Origin: Nocardia elegans NBRC 108235
GTDB taxonomy: Bacteria; Actinomycetota; Actinomycetes; Mycobacteriales; Mycobacteriaceae
Direction of reading: 5' to 3'
Assembly: GCF_001612845.1 (NCBI RefSeq)
Contig: NZ_BDBF01000006.1
Coordinates: forward strand, 225,658 to 289,657
DNA: 64,000 nt
Numbering within the stretch: the first letter of the stretch is position 1; each line of letters starts with the position of its first letter. Made by a program: the position numbers and the translations under genes. This document shows positions 42,768 through 50,474 of this stretch, piece by piece. A model generated the notes under the pieces. The model was given only the letters and a program-made list of their open reading frames with translations, had not been told where the DNA came from and made no database searches.

Positions 42768-43286
42768 CTAGATGAGAAAGGCCAGGGTCTCGACCGGGCC
42801 CGCGGCGTTGACCAGGTGGACGGTCTTGCCGACCAGTCGCAAGCCCTCCTCGGTCCGGCGGATTCGGTGCACGACGCGACCGGCCCAGACCCGCTGGGTA
42901 TAGCGGTATTCGAACAGCGCGAAATTCGACGCGACCGTCACCACACCATCCGATTCGTCGGTGACCTCCATATTGGACAGCATCCGGCGCATCACCGAGG
43001 GCGGTGTCTGCGAATGCCGGTGACCGGTATTCAACTGCGCCACACGACTTTTGATGCGGCGGCGGTTGTCGTAGATATAGGCCAGATTGACCGCCGGATC
43101 GTCCTCGGGGCGCATCGGGACCCAGTAGAGCGCGTCGTCGGCCCACAGCGCTTCCCATTCGGAATAGCGGGCCTCGTCGGCCAGGCGCGCCTCCAGATAG
43201 AGGAATGCCTCGATCTCTGGATCGGGCACGCGCAACGGTTGCGGGGCCGCGACCGAGGTGTCCGCGGCTGCCTCAGCAGTGTTCAT
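42768..43286 (-). CDS. Ring-hydroxylating dioxygenase, small (beta) subunit
   Basis: 172 aa with the SnoaL/NTF2-like cone fold of dioxygenase beta subunits: IEAFLYLEARLADEARYSEW, then EALWADDALYWVPM, and later RRMLSNMEVTDESDG. These subunits have no cofactor and assemble with the Rieske alpha subunit as alpha3beta3. The gene follows the alpha-subunit gene by 3 bases. No ferredoxin or reductase gene of a dioxygenase system is adjacent, so electron donors must come from elsewhere. Confidence 0.9.
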   Translation of the reverse strand: MNTAEAAADTSVAAPQPLRVPDPEIEAFLYLEARLADEARYSEWEALWADDALYWVPMRPEDDPAVNLAYIYDNRRRIKSRVAQLNTGHRHSQTPPSVMRRMLSNMEVTDESDGVVTVASNFALFEYRYTQRVWAGRVVHRIRRTEEGLRLVGKTVHLVNAAGPVETLAFLI

Positions 43287-43289
43287 GTC

Positions 43290-44579
43290 CTAGATCTCCT
43301 GTCCGACGACGGCCGCCCACTGCCGGTAGAAACCGCGCTGCGGGGTCTCGGCGCTCTTGTCGCTGTTGACGATTCCGGTCTCGTCCTCGGTATCGGTTTC
43401 GATGCCGCGGGCCAGGACCAACCAGTCCGGCTTGCGGGCGGCGAGCCCGGCCTGGTTGCGCATGCCGATTTCGCCGTCGTCGGCGATCAGGAATCCGGAC
43501 GGCCCCATCGCGCCCTCCGCGCGCCGGAGCATGCGCTGATTCATCTCCTGCTGGCCCGGGAAGAGCGCCGCGGTCGTGTAGGCGATCGTCTCGTCGGGCG
43601 CGATCGGCTCGACGTACATGATGTTCATCTCGGCGAGGAAAAGATTCGGCCAGATCAACGTGTGCGGCGGCCCGACCACCAGCGAGTCGTGGGTCTTCTC
43701 GGGGCCGTAGGCCGATTCCAGGTCGGCGACGTATTTCGGCAGCTTGGCGCGCGGAATCCGGCCGTACCAGACGAATTCCTCGTCGAGCTTGCGGTATTCG
43801 GCCGAGTAGTCGATCTCGGAATGGCCGTTGCCCATATCGCGGACCACGACGTCGACCTTGGTGGGAATGTGGGACACCTTGGCCGGGCGGATCGCGTCAT
43901 AGACCGAGGCGTGGGTGAACAGGGCGTGATAGCCGTCGACGTTGTTCTCCACCACCATCTTCCAGTTGGCCCGGTGGTGGTGCTTCATCCAGTTGGCGCG
44001 CAGGTCGATGGTGCCGGTCGGCGACAACGCCAGCAGGCGGTCGATCGCGGTGGTAGCCCGGCCGAGGTGTTCGGTCAGCGAAACACCCTCGGCGGCAAGG
44101 GAAGCGAAGATGAATCCGCGGTAGCTTTCGACCCGCGGCGCCGCCGAGAGCCCCAGTTCGGAACGGACCTGCCGGAAGGTCTCACCGTAGCCCTCCCGCA
44201 TCGGAACCGCGCTCAGCGCACCGGTGTTGCTGAAGGTCCAGCCGTGATAGGGGCAGCGGAACGAGGACGCACTGCCCTTCTCGGCATTGCACAGTTTGTT
44301 GGCCCGATGCGTGCACCGGTTCAGTAGCACCCGGATCTCGCCGTCGCGGCCGTGCACCACGACCACGGGGTCGGTGCCGATCCGGCGAGTCAGATAGTCG
44401 CCCGGCTCGCTGACCTCACTTTCGTGCGCCACGTACACCCAGCCGCGGCGGAAGATCGTGTCCAGCTCCCGCTGGAATATCTCGGGTGAGGTGTACACCG
44501 ACCCGTGCACTCGATCGTGTCGTACGACCGTCGAGACGTCGAAGTCCGCCGTCACCGCGGCCGGTTCGAGTGTGGTCAT
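43290..44579 (-). CDS. Ring-hydroxylating dioxygenase, Rieske large (alpha) subunit
   Basis: 429 aa; ATG at 44579 behind GGAGG and overlapping the DUF35 stop. The Rieske site is Cys89-x-His91 / Cys109-x2-His112 (CTHRANKLCN ... RCPYHGW). The catalytic iron site is NNVDGYHALFTH with Asp215, His218 and His223; Asp215 is the electron-bridging residue. Length and motifs suit the benzoate/toluate/cumate type of aromatic-ring dioxygenases, which add O2 to give a cis-diol. The same transcript carries a Ltp2/DUF35 pair and CoA ligases, so the substrate may be an aromatic acid or an alkyl-substituted ring. Confidence 0.9.
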   Translation of the reverse strand: MTTLEPAAVTADFDVSTVVRHDRVHGSVYTSPEIFQRELDTIFRRGWVYVAHESEVSEPGDYLTRRIGTDPVVVVHGRDGEIRVLLNRCTHRANKLCNAEKGSASSFRCPYHGWTFSNTGALSAVPMREGYGETFRQVRSELGLSAAPRVESYRGFIFASLAAEGVSLTEHLGRATTAIDRLLALSPTGTIDLRANWMKHHHRANWKMVVENNVDGYHALFTHASVYDAIRPAKVSHIPTKVDVVVRDMGNGHSEIDYSAEYRKLDEEFVWYGRIPRAKLPKYVADLESAYGPEKTHDSLVVGPPHTLIWPNLFLAEMNIMYVEPIAPDETIAYTTAALFPGQQEMNQRMLRRAEGAMGPSGFLIADDGEIGMRNQAGLAARKPDWLVLARGIETDTEDETGIVNSDKSAETPQRGFYRQWAAVVGQEI

Positions 44580-45058
44580 GAGGGTTCCTCCGAAATGGGG
44601 TGAGCGGTGGATTCGTGGGCCGGCGCCGGCAGTGGGACGGCGGCCGGAACGGCGACGCCGCCGAGCCGGCGGAATCCGATGGCGACCGGGTCGCCGATGC
44701 CGAAGGCGACGTCGGTGCGGTCGCGAGTGGTCATGATCAACCGGTGCCCGCTGGCCAGTTCGACGTCGAGGATGGGGTAGGGCGCGTCGGTGCGGACCAG
44801 TCCCGGCTCCAGCCGGTGCATCACCGTAACCGAGTGCACGGTTCCGCTCGATTCGACTGTGCGCCACAGGGGTCGGGCCGATCCGCAGTCATCGCAGATG
44901 TGCTGATCGAGGTCTTTCGGGATACCGCAGTCGGCGCAGAAGGGCATGGCGAGCTGGTCGTAGGACGCGGCGGTGTAGAACGGCTCGAGCATGGCGTCCG
45001 CCGCGTCCGGCGCCAGGCTGGGATCGAGCAGCCAGTCGAGTCCGAGTGCCGTGGTCAT
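44576..45058 (-). CDS. DUF35 zinc-ribbon/OB-fold protein (partner of the retro-aldolase-type thiolase)
   Basis: 160 aa. A zinc ribbon CADCGIPKDLDQHICDDCGS is followed by an OB-fold (WRTVESSGTVHSVTVMH, then DAPYPILDVELASG). In cholesterol breakdown the DUF35 part of ChsH2 binds Ltp2 and is required for retro-aldol cleavage. Here the DUF35 gene overlaps the Ltp2-like gene (ATGA) on one side and the dioxygenase alpha gene (ATGA) on the other, so a stable DUF35-thiolase complex is very likely. Confidence 0.88.
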   Translation of the reverse strand: MTTALGLDWLLDPSLAPDAADAMLEPFYTAASYDQLAMPFCADCGIPKDLDQHICDDCGSARPLWRTVESSGTVHSVTVMHRLEPGLVRTDAPYPILDVELASGHRLIMTTRDRTDVAFGIGDPVAIGFRRLGGVAVPAAVPLPAPAHESTAHPISEEPS

Positions 45059-46212
45059 GCCGCACGCTCCAAAATCAATGCCGCGTGGTGGTCGACCCGG
45101 CCGCCGATCCCGCCCACCAGCGCGGTCGCGGCGCCGGGTACTTGACGCTCGCCGCCCGCGCCGCGCAGCTGCACGATCGCCTCGGCAAGCGGCGTCATCC
45201 CCTGTAGATAGAAGCCGGACAATTGGCCACCGCCGGTATTGGTCGGCAGCGCGCCGCCGGGACCGATACCTCCGCCACGGACGAACTCGGCCACGGTCTG
45301 CGAGCCGGTGAGCCGATACTCGTCGAGCAGGATCAGCGTGACGACGGAAAACGGGTCGTAGAGCTCGGCGATATCGAGGTCGCCGCGCGACATCCCCGAT
45401 TGCTCGAGCGCGTCGTCGACGGCGCGGCGGCCGCCGCCGAACCAGGACTCACGCCCCGCGCGCCGGCGACGGATCGGATGGTGGCGGCCGATGCCACGCA
45501 CGGTGAGCCGCGCGCCGGCGCCGACCGCCGGATCCGCGCTGACGATCACCGCGACCGCACCGTTCACCGGCCGGGCACAGTCCAGCCGCCGCAGCGGGTC
45601 AGACACCATCGGGCTGTCGTAGTAGCCCTGCTCGTCGAGCGGGGTCCGCACGACCGCGGCCGGATTACCGAGCGCCCAGCCGCGGGCGGTCGTCACCACC
45701 CGGCACAAATCGGCCTCCGAGCAGTGTGTGGTGTGCAGCCAGCGCCGGGCCAACAGGGCGTAGGTCGGCACCGATCCCAGGACACCGGAGGCGCGTTCCA
45801 GACCCCGAGGGCCGGCGTTCCCACCGCTGTGCGCATAGGTCGATCCGGCGCCCTTGCCCGCGACCAGCGGCGCGTCGGCGAAGACGCAGAGCACAGTGGT
45901 GGCCGCGCCCGTCTCGATCGCCAGTTGCGCGCGCTGCACCATGGCGATGGTCGTGGCGCCCTTGATCTCGACGTGCTCGAGCAGGCGCAGATCGCCGAAT
46001 CCGGCTTGGGCGGCGAAGCCCACGCTCAAGCGGTCCGGGCGCACCCCCTGCGAGGAACCGACCAGGACGCCGTCGACATCACGGTGTTCGATGCCGGCAT
46101 CGGCGATCGCCGCGCCGGTGGCCTCGACGGCCAGGCGCAGCGGGGTCCCGCCGGGCCGCACCGACATCTCGGTCATGCCCAGACCGGCGATGGCGACGCT
46201 CGGCGCGCTCAC
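45055..46212 (-). CDS. Thiolase-like aldolase, Ltp2 type
   Basis: 385 aa from a GTG at 46212 that overlaps the stop of the upstream small gene. It is a thiolase fold without the classical nucleophile motif. The C-terminal GGGQLSGFYLQGMTPLAEAI sequence, where normal thiolases have a GHP histidine motif, is characteristic of Ltp2-like retro-aldolases that release propionyl- or acetyl-CoA from a 17-hydroxy-like side-chain CoA ester. Its DUF35 partner is the next gene. In a dioxygenase operon it suggests removal of a short side chain from a ring before or after ring hydroxylation; the substrate is inferred. Confidence 0.85.
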   Translation of the reverse strand: MSAPSVAIAGLGMTEMSVRPGGTPLRLAVEATGAAIADAGIEHRDVDGVLVGSSQGVRPDRLSVGFAAQAGFGDLRLLEHVEIKGATTIAMVQRAQLAIETGAATTVLCVFADAPLVAGKGAGSTYAHSGGNAGPRGLERASGVLGSVPTYALLARRWLHTTHCSEADLCRVVTTARGWALGNPAAVVRTPLDEQGYYDSPMVSDPLRRLDCARPVNGAVAVIVSADPAVGAGARLTVRGIGRHHPIRRRRAGRESWFGGGRRAVDDALEQSGMSRGDLDIAELYDPFSVVTLILLDEYRLTGSQTVAEFVRGGGIGPGGALPTNTGGGQLSGFYLQGMTPLAEAIVQLRGAGGERQVPGAATALVGGIGGRVDHHAALILERAA

Positions 46213-46484
46213 CGCGACTCCCCCACCGGCGCGCGATGCGGCGAGCGCTCGTCGCGGTAGTTGCCCACCCGCAGCCAGTTGTCACGGTCTTCGCTGGTGG
46301 CCAGGCAGAAGCAGGCCAGTTCCAATGGCGACAGGAAGATCCGCGCCCCGCTGTCGAGATCCTCCACGAGCAGGCGCGGCCCGTTGCCGCTGGTATCCAG
46401 GGAGATCCGGGCGGCAGCGAACTCGTTGGCCAGGACCGCCAACTCCCGCCGCCTGATGGTGCGGCCTTCCTCTGCTGCAGACAT
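46209..46484 (-). CDS. Small conserved protein of the dioxygenase operon
   Basis: 91 aa; ATG at 46484 behind CGAGGA. The core reads ELAVLANEFAAARISLDTSG and GPRLLVEDLDSGARIFLSPL, then ELACFCLATSEDRDNWLRVG, an all-beta-looking domain. It resembles small actinobacterial proteins that I remember as loosely labelled dihydrodiol dehydrogenase, a label without visible NAD motif support. It is the first gene of the dioxygenase run and overlaps the Ltp2-like gene (GTGA). The function is unknown. Confidence 0.75.
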   Translation of the reverse strand: MSAAEEGRTIRRRELAVLANEFAAARISLDTSGNGPRLLVEDLDSGARIFLSPLELACFCLATSEDRDNWLRVGNYRDERSPHRAPVGESR

Positions 46485-46728
46485 GTTCCTCGATAACCCG
46501 ATCGTTGCTGGTCCGGCACCGGACGGCGCCGGTCTCCGCCGCCCCATTCGCCCGGCGGCCACTTCAAGTATTAGCGTATACGACTGTCAGAAACAAGAGA
46601 TGCTAGATCGCCTGACGATATCGCTAGGTTCCAGATGCTTGCAGCTCAGAGCCATTGACGTAGGACGATAAGAAGATGAACACTATGGACAGATTAGGCG
46701 ATTGCCGCAGCATCGACGGAGGGCTCGC
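46485..46728. promoter_or_regulatory. 244-base divergent promoter with 18-base imperfect palindrome
   Basis: The region separates the dioxygenase run (minus) from the meta-cleavage trio (plus). CCTGACGATATCGCTAGG at 46611-46628 is an imperfect palindrome (7 of 9 pairs) centred on GATATC. TATACGACTGTCAGAAAC at 46578-46595 carries one TGTCA half-site, but there is no full TGACA-N4-TGTCA site. GGAGGG precedes the plus-strand start at 46729. Confidence 0.4.
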
Positions 46729-47616
46729 ATGACGCAGACACCGACCATTTCCAGCACGCAGGACTACCGCAGCATCTGGGGCTACCTGCGCGAACTCGAA
46801 TTCCGCCAGGCATTCCTCGACATCGGCGGGGTGCGCACCCGGACAGCCGAAGCCGGCTCCCCCGACAAACCGCACGCGATCCTGCTGCACGGCACCGGCG
46901 GGCACTGGGAGACCTTCGCGCCCAACCTGGCCGCACTGAGCTCGGAGTACCACTGCGTGGCCATCGACATGGTCGGCAACGGCTTCTCCGACAAGCCCGA
47001 CTACGACTACGAAATCGCGGTCTACGTGCGCCAGATCGTGAGCGCCATGGACCACTTCGGCATGGACAGAGCACATCTGATCGGGATGTCGCTGGGGGCC
47101 TGGGTCGCCTCCGCGACCGCCGTCGCCCACCCCGGCCGGGTCGGCAAATTGATCCTGATGTCACCGGCCGGTTTCGAAGCCTCCGAATCCAATATGGCCC
47201 GTATCCGCGCCGAGCGGACCAAGGCGGTCGAGGACCCGAGCTGGGAGTCGATCCACAAGGTCTTCGAGCATCTGATTGCCGAGGAGCACAATCGAATTCC
47301 CGATCTGATCGCCCTGCGCCGCGCCATCTACCAGCGCACCGACACCCGGGAGACGATCGATCGGTTGCTGATCCTGCAGGACCCCGCCGCGCGTGATCGC
47401 AATCTGATCGCACCGCAGCAGTGGGCCGCGATCGCGGCGCCGGCGATGATCGTCGCCTCCGGCCGCGACCACGGGGTCTATCAGGACACCGCTCGCAAGA
47501 TCGCCGAGCTGATCCCCGACTCGCAGATTTTCGAAATGCCCGATGTGCGGCATTGGCCGCACTTCGAGGATCCGGAGACCTTCAACCGGGCGGCACTCGA
47601 ATTTCTCGGGAAGTGA
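46729..47616 (+). CDS. Alpha/beta hydrolase, meta-cleavage product (C-C) hydrolase type
   Basis: 295 aa; ATG at 46729 five bases after GGAGGG. The catalytic residues are visible: oxyanion motif LLHGTGGHWETF, nucleophile Ser121 (LIGMSLGAW), Asp in SGRDHGVY, and His275 in VRHWPHFEDPETFN, which parallels the GHWxQWEHxxxFN ending of BphD/HsaD enzymes. It would hydrolyse the C-C bond of a ring-cleavage product. Its stop overlaps the hydratase start, and an aldolase follows: the standard lower meta-cleavage order. Confidence 0.87.
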   Translation: MTQTPTISSTQDYRSIWGYLRELEFRQAFLDIGGVRTRTAEAGSPDKPHAILLHGTGGHWETFAPNLAALSSEYHCVAIDMVGNGFSDKPDYDYEIAVYVRQIVSAMDHFGMDRAHLIGMSLGAWVASATAVAHPGRVGKLILMSPAGFEASESNMARIRAERTKAVEDPSWESIHKVFEHLIAEEHNRIPDLIALRRAIYQRTDTRETIDRLLILQDPAARDRNLIAPQQWAAIAAPAMIVASGRDHGVYQDTARKIAELIPDSQIFEMPDVRHWPHFEDPETFNRAALEFLGK

Positions 47617-48440
47617 CGAACAGGATGCTCGAACCCGATTCCGTAGCCGATCTCGCCCGGCAGCTGCATGAGGCCGCGCGCACCCGGGTGCCGATTCGCC
47701 AGCCCTCGCTCGTCCACCCGGACATGACGATCGAGGATGCGTATGCCGTGCAGCGCGCCCTCGTCGGACTGGAGACGGCCGGCGGGCGGACCGTCCGGGG
47801 ACGCAAGATCGGCCTGACCTCCAAAGTGATGCAGCGCGCGGTATCGATCTCCGAACCCGATTACGGCGTGCTGTTCGACGACATGTTCGTCGACGACGGT
47901 GCGGTGGTGCCGGCGGGGCGGTTCATCCGTCCTCGCATCGAGGTCGAATTGGCGTTCGTGCTCGGCGAGCAGCTCGCCGGCCCCGGCGTCACGCTGTTCG
48001 ACGTGCTGCGGGCCACCGAATTCGTCACTCCCGCACTGGAAATCCTCGATGCCCGGGTGCAGATGAGCGATCCCGACACCGGGCGAACCCGCACCATCGT
48101 CGACACCATCGCCGACAACGCCGCCGATGCGGGGCTCGTCCTGGGCGGACGGGTGATCCGCCCGCTGGATACCGACCTGCGCTGGATCGCGGCGCTGCTG
48201 CTGCGCAACGGAACCATCGAGGAGTCCGGTGTGGCGGCCGCGGTGCTCAATCATCCGGGCAACGGCGTCGCGTGGCTGGCGAACCGGCTCGCGCCCTTCG
48301 GCGAGGTGCTGCACGCGGGCGAGGTGATCCTGTCCGGTTCCTTCACCACGCCGGTCTTCGCCGAACCCGGTGACAGTTTCGTCGCCGATTTCGGCCCGCT
48401 CGGCACGGTGTCGTGCGCATTCGAAAGGCCCGCACCATGA
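47613..48440 (+). CDS. 2-hydroxypenta-2,4-dienoate-type hydratase (fumarylacetoacetase superfamily)
   Basis: 275 aa from a GTG at 47613 that overlaps the hydrolase stop; an ATG at 47625 is an alternative. Motifs are TVRGRKIGLTSKVMQRA, DYGVLFDDMFVDDGA, RPRIEVELAFVLGE (metal Glu residues) and EVILSGSFTTP. This pattern is that of 2-keto-4-pentenoate or 2-oxo-hept-4-ene-1,7-dioate hydratases such as HpaH, MhpD and HsaE. It adds water to the dienoate released by the C-C hydrolase, giving the aldolase substrate. Confidence 0.9.
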   Translation: MTNRMLEPDSVADLARQLHEAARTRVPIRQPSLVHPDMTIEDAYAVQRALVGLETAGGRTVRGRKIGLTSKVMQRAVSISEPDYGVLFDDMFVDDGAVVPAGRFIRPRIEVELAFVLGEQLAGPGVTLFDVLRATEFVTPALEILDARVQMSDPDTGRTRTIVDTIADNAADAGLVLGGRVIRPLDTDLRWIAALLLRNGTIEESGVAAAVLNHPGNGVAWLANRLAPFGEVLHAGEVILSGSFTTPVFAEPGDSFVADFGPLGTVSCAFERPAP

Positions 48441-49204
48441 TTCGCAATCGCTGGCGGCAGGCCCTGGCCACCGGACGGACCCAGATCGGCATGTGGGTGG
48501 TGGGCGCCAGCCCGTATTCGGCCGAGATCTGCGCCGGCGCCGGACTGGACTGGCTGCTCATCGACCAGGAGCACGCGCCCAACGATCTGCGCTCTACATT
48601 GAGCCAGCTGCAAGCGGTCTCGGGCTATCCGGTCGAGGTGCTGGTCCGCCCGCCGTCGGCCGATCCGGTGCTGATCAAGCAGTTGCTCGATCTCGGCGTC
48701 ACCGATCTGGTGGTGCCGATGATCGAATCGGCCGCGGCCGCACAGGCGGTGGTCGCGGCGACCCGCTACCCGCCCGCCGGTATCCGCGGGGTCGGCAGCG
48801 CTTTCGCCCGCGCCTCCCGCTGGAATCGCATTTCTGACTATCTGACCACCGCGGACAGCTCGATTTCGGTCACCGTCCAGATCGAGTCCGCGGCGGGTCT
48901 GGCCGAACTGGACAAGATCGCCGGGGTAGAGGGCGTCGATGCGGTCTTCATCGGCCCGGCCGATCTCGCGGCCTCGCTGGGCTATCTGGGTAAGCCGCAG
49001 GCGCCGCCGGTCGTCGAGGCAATCGAGGAGGCTTTGCGGACCCTTCACGGTGCGGGCGTGGCCGCCGGCGTGAACGCCTTCGACCCGGACACCGCTCGGC
49101 GATACATCGCCGCGGGTGCGTCGTTCGTGCTCGTGGGCGCCGACGTGACCCTACTCGCGCGCGGCGCCGAGGCGTTGGCAGACACCTACCGTCATGACAC
49201 CTGA
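48437..49204 (+). CDS. HpcH/HpaI-type class II pyruvate aldolase
   Basis: 255 aa; the ATG at 48437 overlaps the hydratase stop (ATGA). HpaI features are IGMWVVGASPYSAEICAGAG, LIDQEHAPNDL, PAGIRGVGSAFARASRW, VQIESAAGL (metal Glu) and FIGPADLAASLG (metal Asp). It cleaves a 4-hydroxy-2-oxo acid to pyruvate and an aldehyde (or semialdehyde). This family differs from the DmpG/HsaF aldolase usually paired with an acylating aldehyde dehydrogenase, so the freed aldehyde may be handled by one of the aldehyde dehydrogenases in the window. Confidence 0.9.
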   Translation: MIRNRWRQALATGRTQIGMWVVGASPYSAEICAGAGLDWLLIDQEHAPNDLRSTLSQLQAVSGYPVEVLVRPPSADPVLIKQLLDLGVTDLVVPMIESAAAAQAVVAATRYPPAGIRGVGSAFARASRWNRISDYLTTADSSISVTVQIESAAGLAELDKIAGVEGVDAVFIGPADLAASLGYLGKPQAPPVVEAIEEALRTLHGAGVAAGVNAFDPDTARRYIAAGASFVLVGADVTLLARGAEALADTYRHDT

Positions 49205-49226
49205 ACTGCCGACCGAGCACCACATC

Positions 49227-49240
49227 TGACAGTAATGTCA
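49227..49240. promoter_or_regulatory. Palindrome TGACA-GTAA-TGTCA (regulon-type operator)
   Basis: A perfect 5+5 inverted repeat 44 bases before the acyl-CoA dehydrogenase start at 49285, followed by CTTATACT, a plausible -10. The full string is nearly identical to that at 63543-63556. Confidence 0.7.
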
Positions 49241-49284
49241 CTTATACTGGACGTGCCGGAGCGGCAACGAGGAAAGGTCTACCG

Positions 49285-50457
49285 ATGGATTTGGACTTCA
49301 CGAAGGAACAACTGGAGTTCCGCGAGGAGGTCCGCACCTGGCTGCGCGAGCACAAACCCACCGAGCCGCGGCCCCGCGATCACGCGGGCATCCGGGAATT
49401 CGATCTTGCCTGGCAGCGCACCCAGTGGGACGGCGGCTGGGCCGGAATCGCCTGGCCCCGCGAATACGGCGGCGGCGGCCTGACGCTGTTGCAACAGCTC
49501 ATCTGGTACGAGGAATACGCCGCGGCGGGACTGCCCGGCATCGACGCCAACTTCGTCGGCCTCAGCCACGCGGGCCCCACCCTGATCACCCGCGCCACGG
49601 AAGAGCACAAGCAGTTCCATCTGCCCAAGATCCTGCGCGGCGAGGTGGTGTGGTGCCAGGGATTCTCCGAGCCCGACGCGGGGTCGGACCTGGCGGCGTT
49701 GCGCACCAGGGCGGTACTCGACGGCGACGAGTTCGTGGTCAGCGGCCAGAAGATCTGGACCAGCTTCGCCGCCTGTGCCGATTATCAGGAACTTCTCGTG
49801 CGCACCGATGCCTCGGGCTCGAAACACCAGGGCATCACGTGGCTGATCTGCGATATGCACAGCCCGGGCATCGAGGTCCGCGCCATCGAGACGATCGAGG
49901 GCGGCGCCGACTTCTGCGAGGTGTTCTACGACAACGTGCGGATCCCCGTCTCGAATGTGGTCGGCGCGGTCGGGGACGGCTGGAGCGTGGCCATGTCGAC
50001 GCTGTCGTTCGAGCGCGGCACCGCATTCACCGCCAATCAGGTCCGCCTCGCCAAGGTCGTCGAGGACCTGATCGATTTCGCCCGCGATCACATCGGACCC
50101 GACGGTAAGCGGCCGGCGATTCTCGACGACGAGATCGCCCGTCGGCTCGCCACCCTCCGCGCCTCGGTCACCGCACTGCGGGCCATGACCTATGCCGGTA
50201 TCTGCCGTGCCATGCAGTCCGACACGCCCGGGCCGAAGGGGTCGATGCTGAAACTCTTCTACGGCGACCTCGCCAAACAGGTCGGCGCGCTGGCCATGGA
50301 CATCGTCGGCCCGGACGCGCTGCGGCGCAGCTCGCGCTGGGATCGCCACGGCTGGGTCGGCAACTACTTCTACTCGTTCTCCCAGGCCATCGGCGGCGGC
50401 ACCTCCGAAATTCAGCGCAACATCATCGGCGAGCGCGTGCTCGGCCTGCCGCGGTAA
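49285..50457 (+). CDS. Acyl-CoA dehydrogenase, FadE alpha-like subunit
   Basis: 390 aa; ATG behind GAAAGG. Motifs are FSEPDAGSDLAALRTRAVL, GQKIWTSFA and the C-terminal AIGGGTSEIQRNIIGERVLGLP. As in the 5390 product, Gly replaces the classical Glu, pointing to a heteromeric FadE. The partner-like subunit follows 17 bases downstream. First gene of the 49.3-54.4 kb operon under a TGACA-type palindrome; probably dehydrogenates a ring-linked side-chain CoA ester. Confidence 0.92.
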   Translation: MDLDFTKEQLEFREEVRTWLREHKPTEPRPRDHAGIREFDLAWQRTQWDGGWAGIAWPREYGGGGLTLLQQLIWYEEYAAAGLPGIDANFVGLSHAGPTLITRATEEHKQFHLPKILRGEVVWCQGFSEPDAGSDLAALRTRAVLDGDEFVVSGQKIWTSFAACADYQELLVRTDASGSKHQGITWLICDMHSPGIEVRAIETIEGGADFCEVFYDNVRIPVSNVVGAVGDGWSVAMSTLSFERGTAFTANQVRLAKVVEDLIDFARDHIGPDGKRPAILDDEIARRLATLRASVTALRAMTYAGICRAMQSDTPGPKGSMLKLFYGDLAKQVGALAMDIVGPDALRRSSRWDRHGWVGNYFYSFSQAIGGGTSEIQRNIIGERVLGLPR

Positions 50458-50474
50458 CCAGAAAGCAGCCAGTC

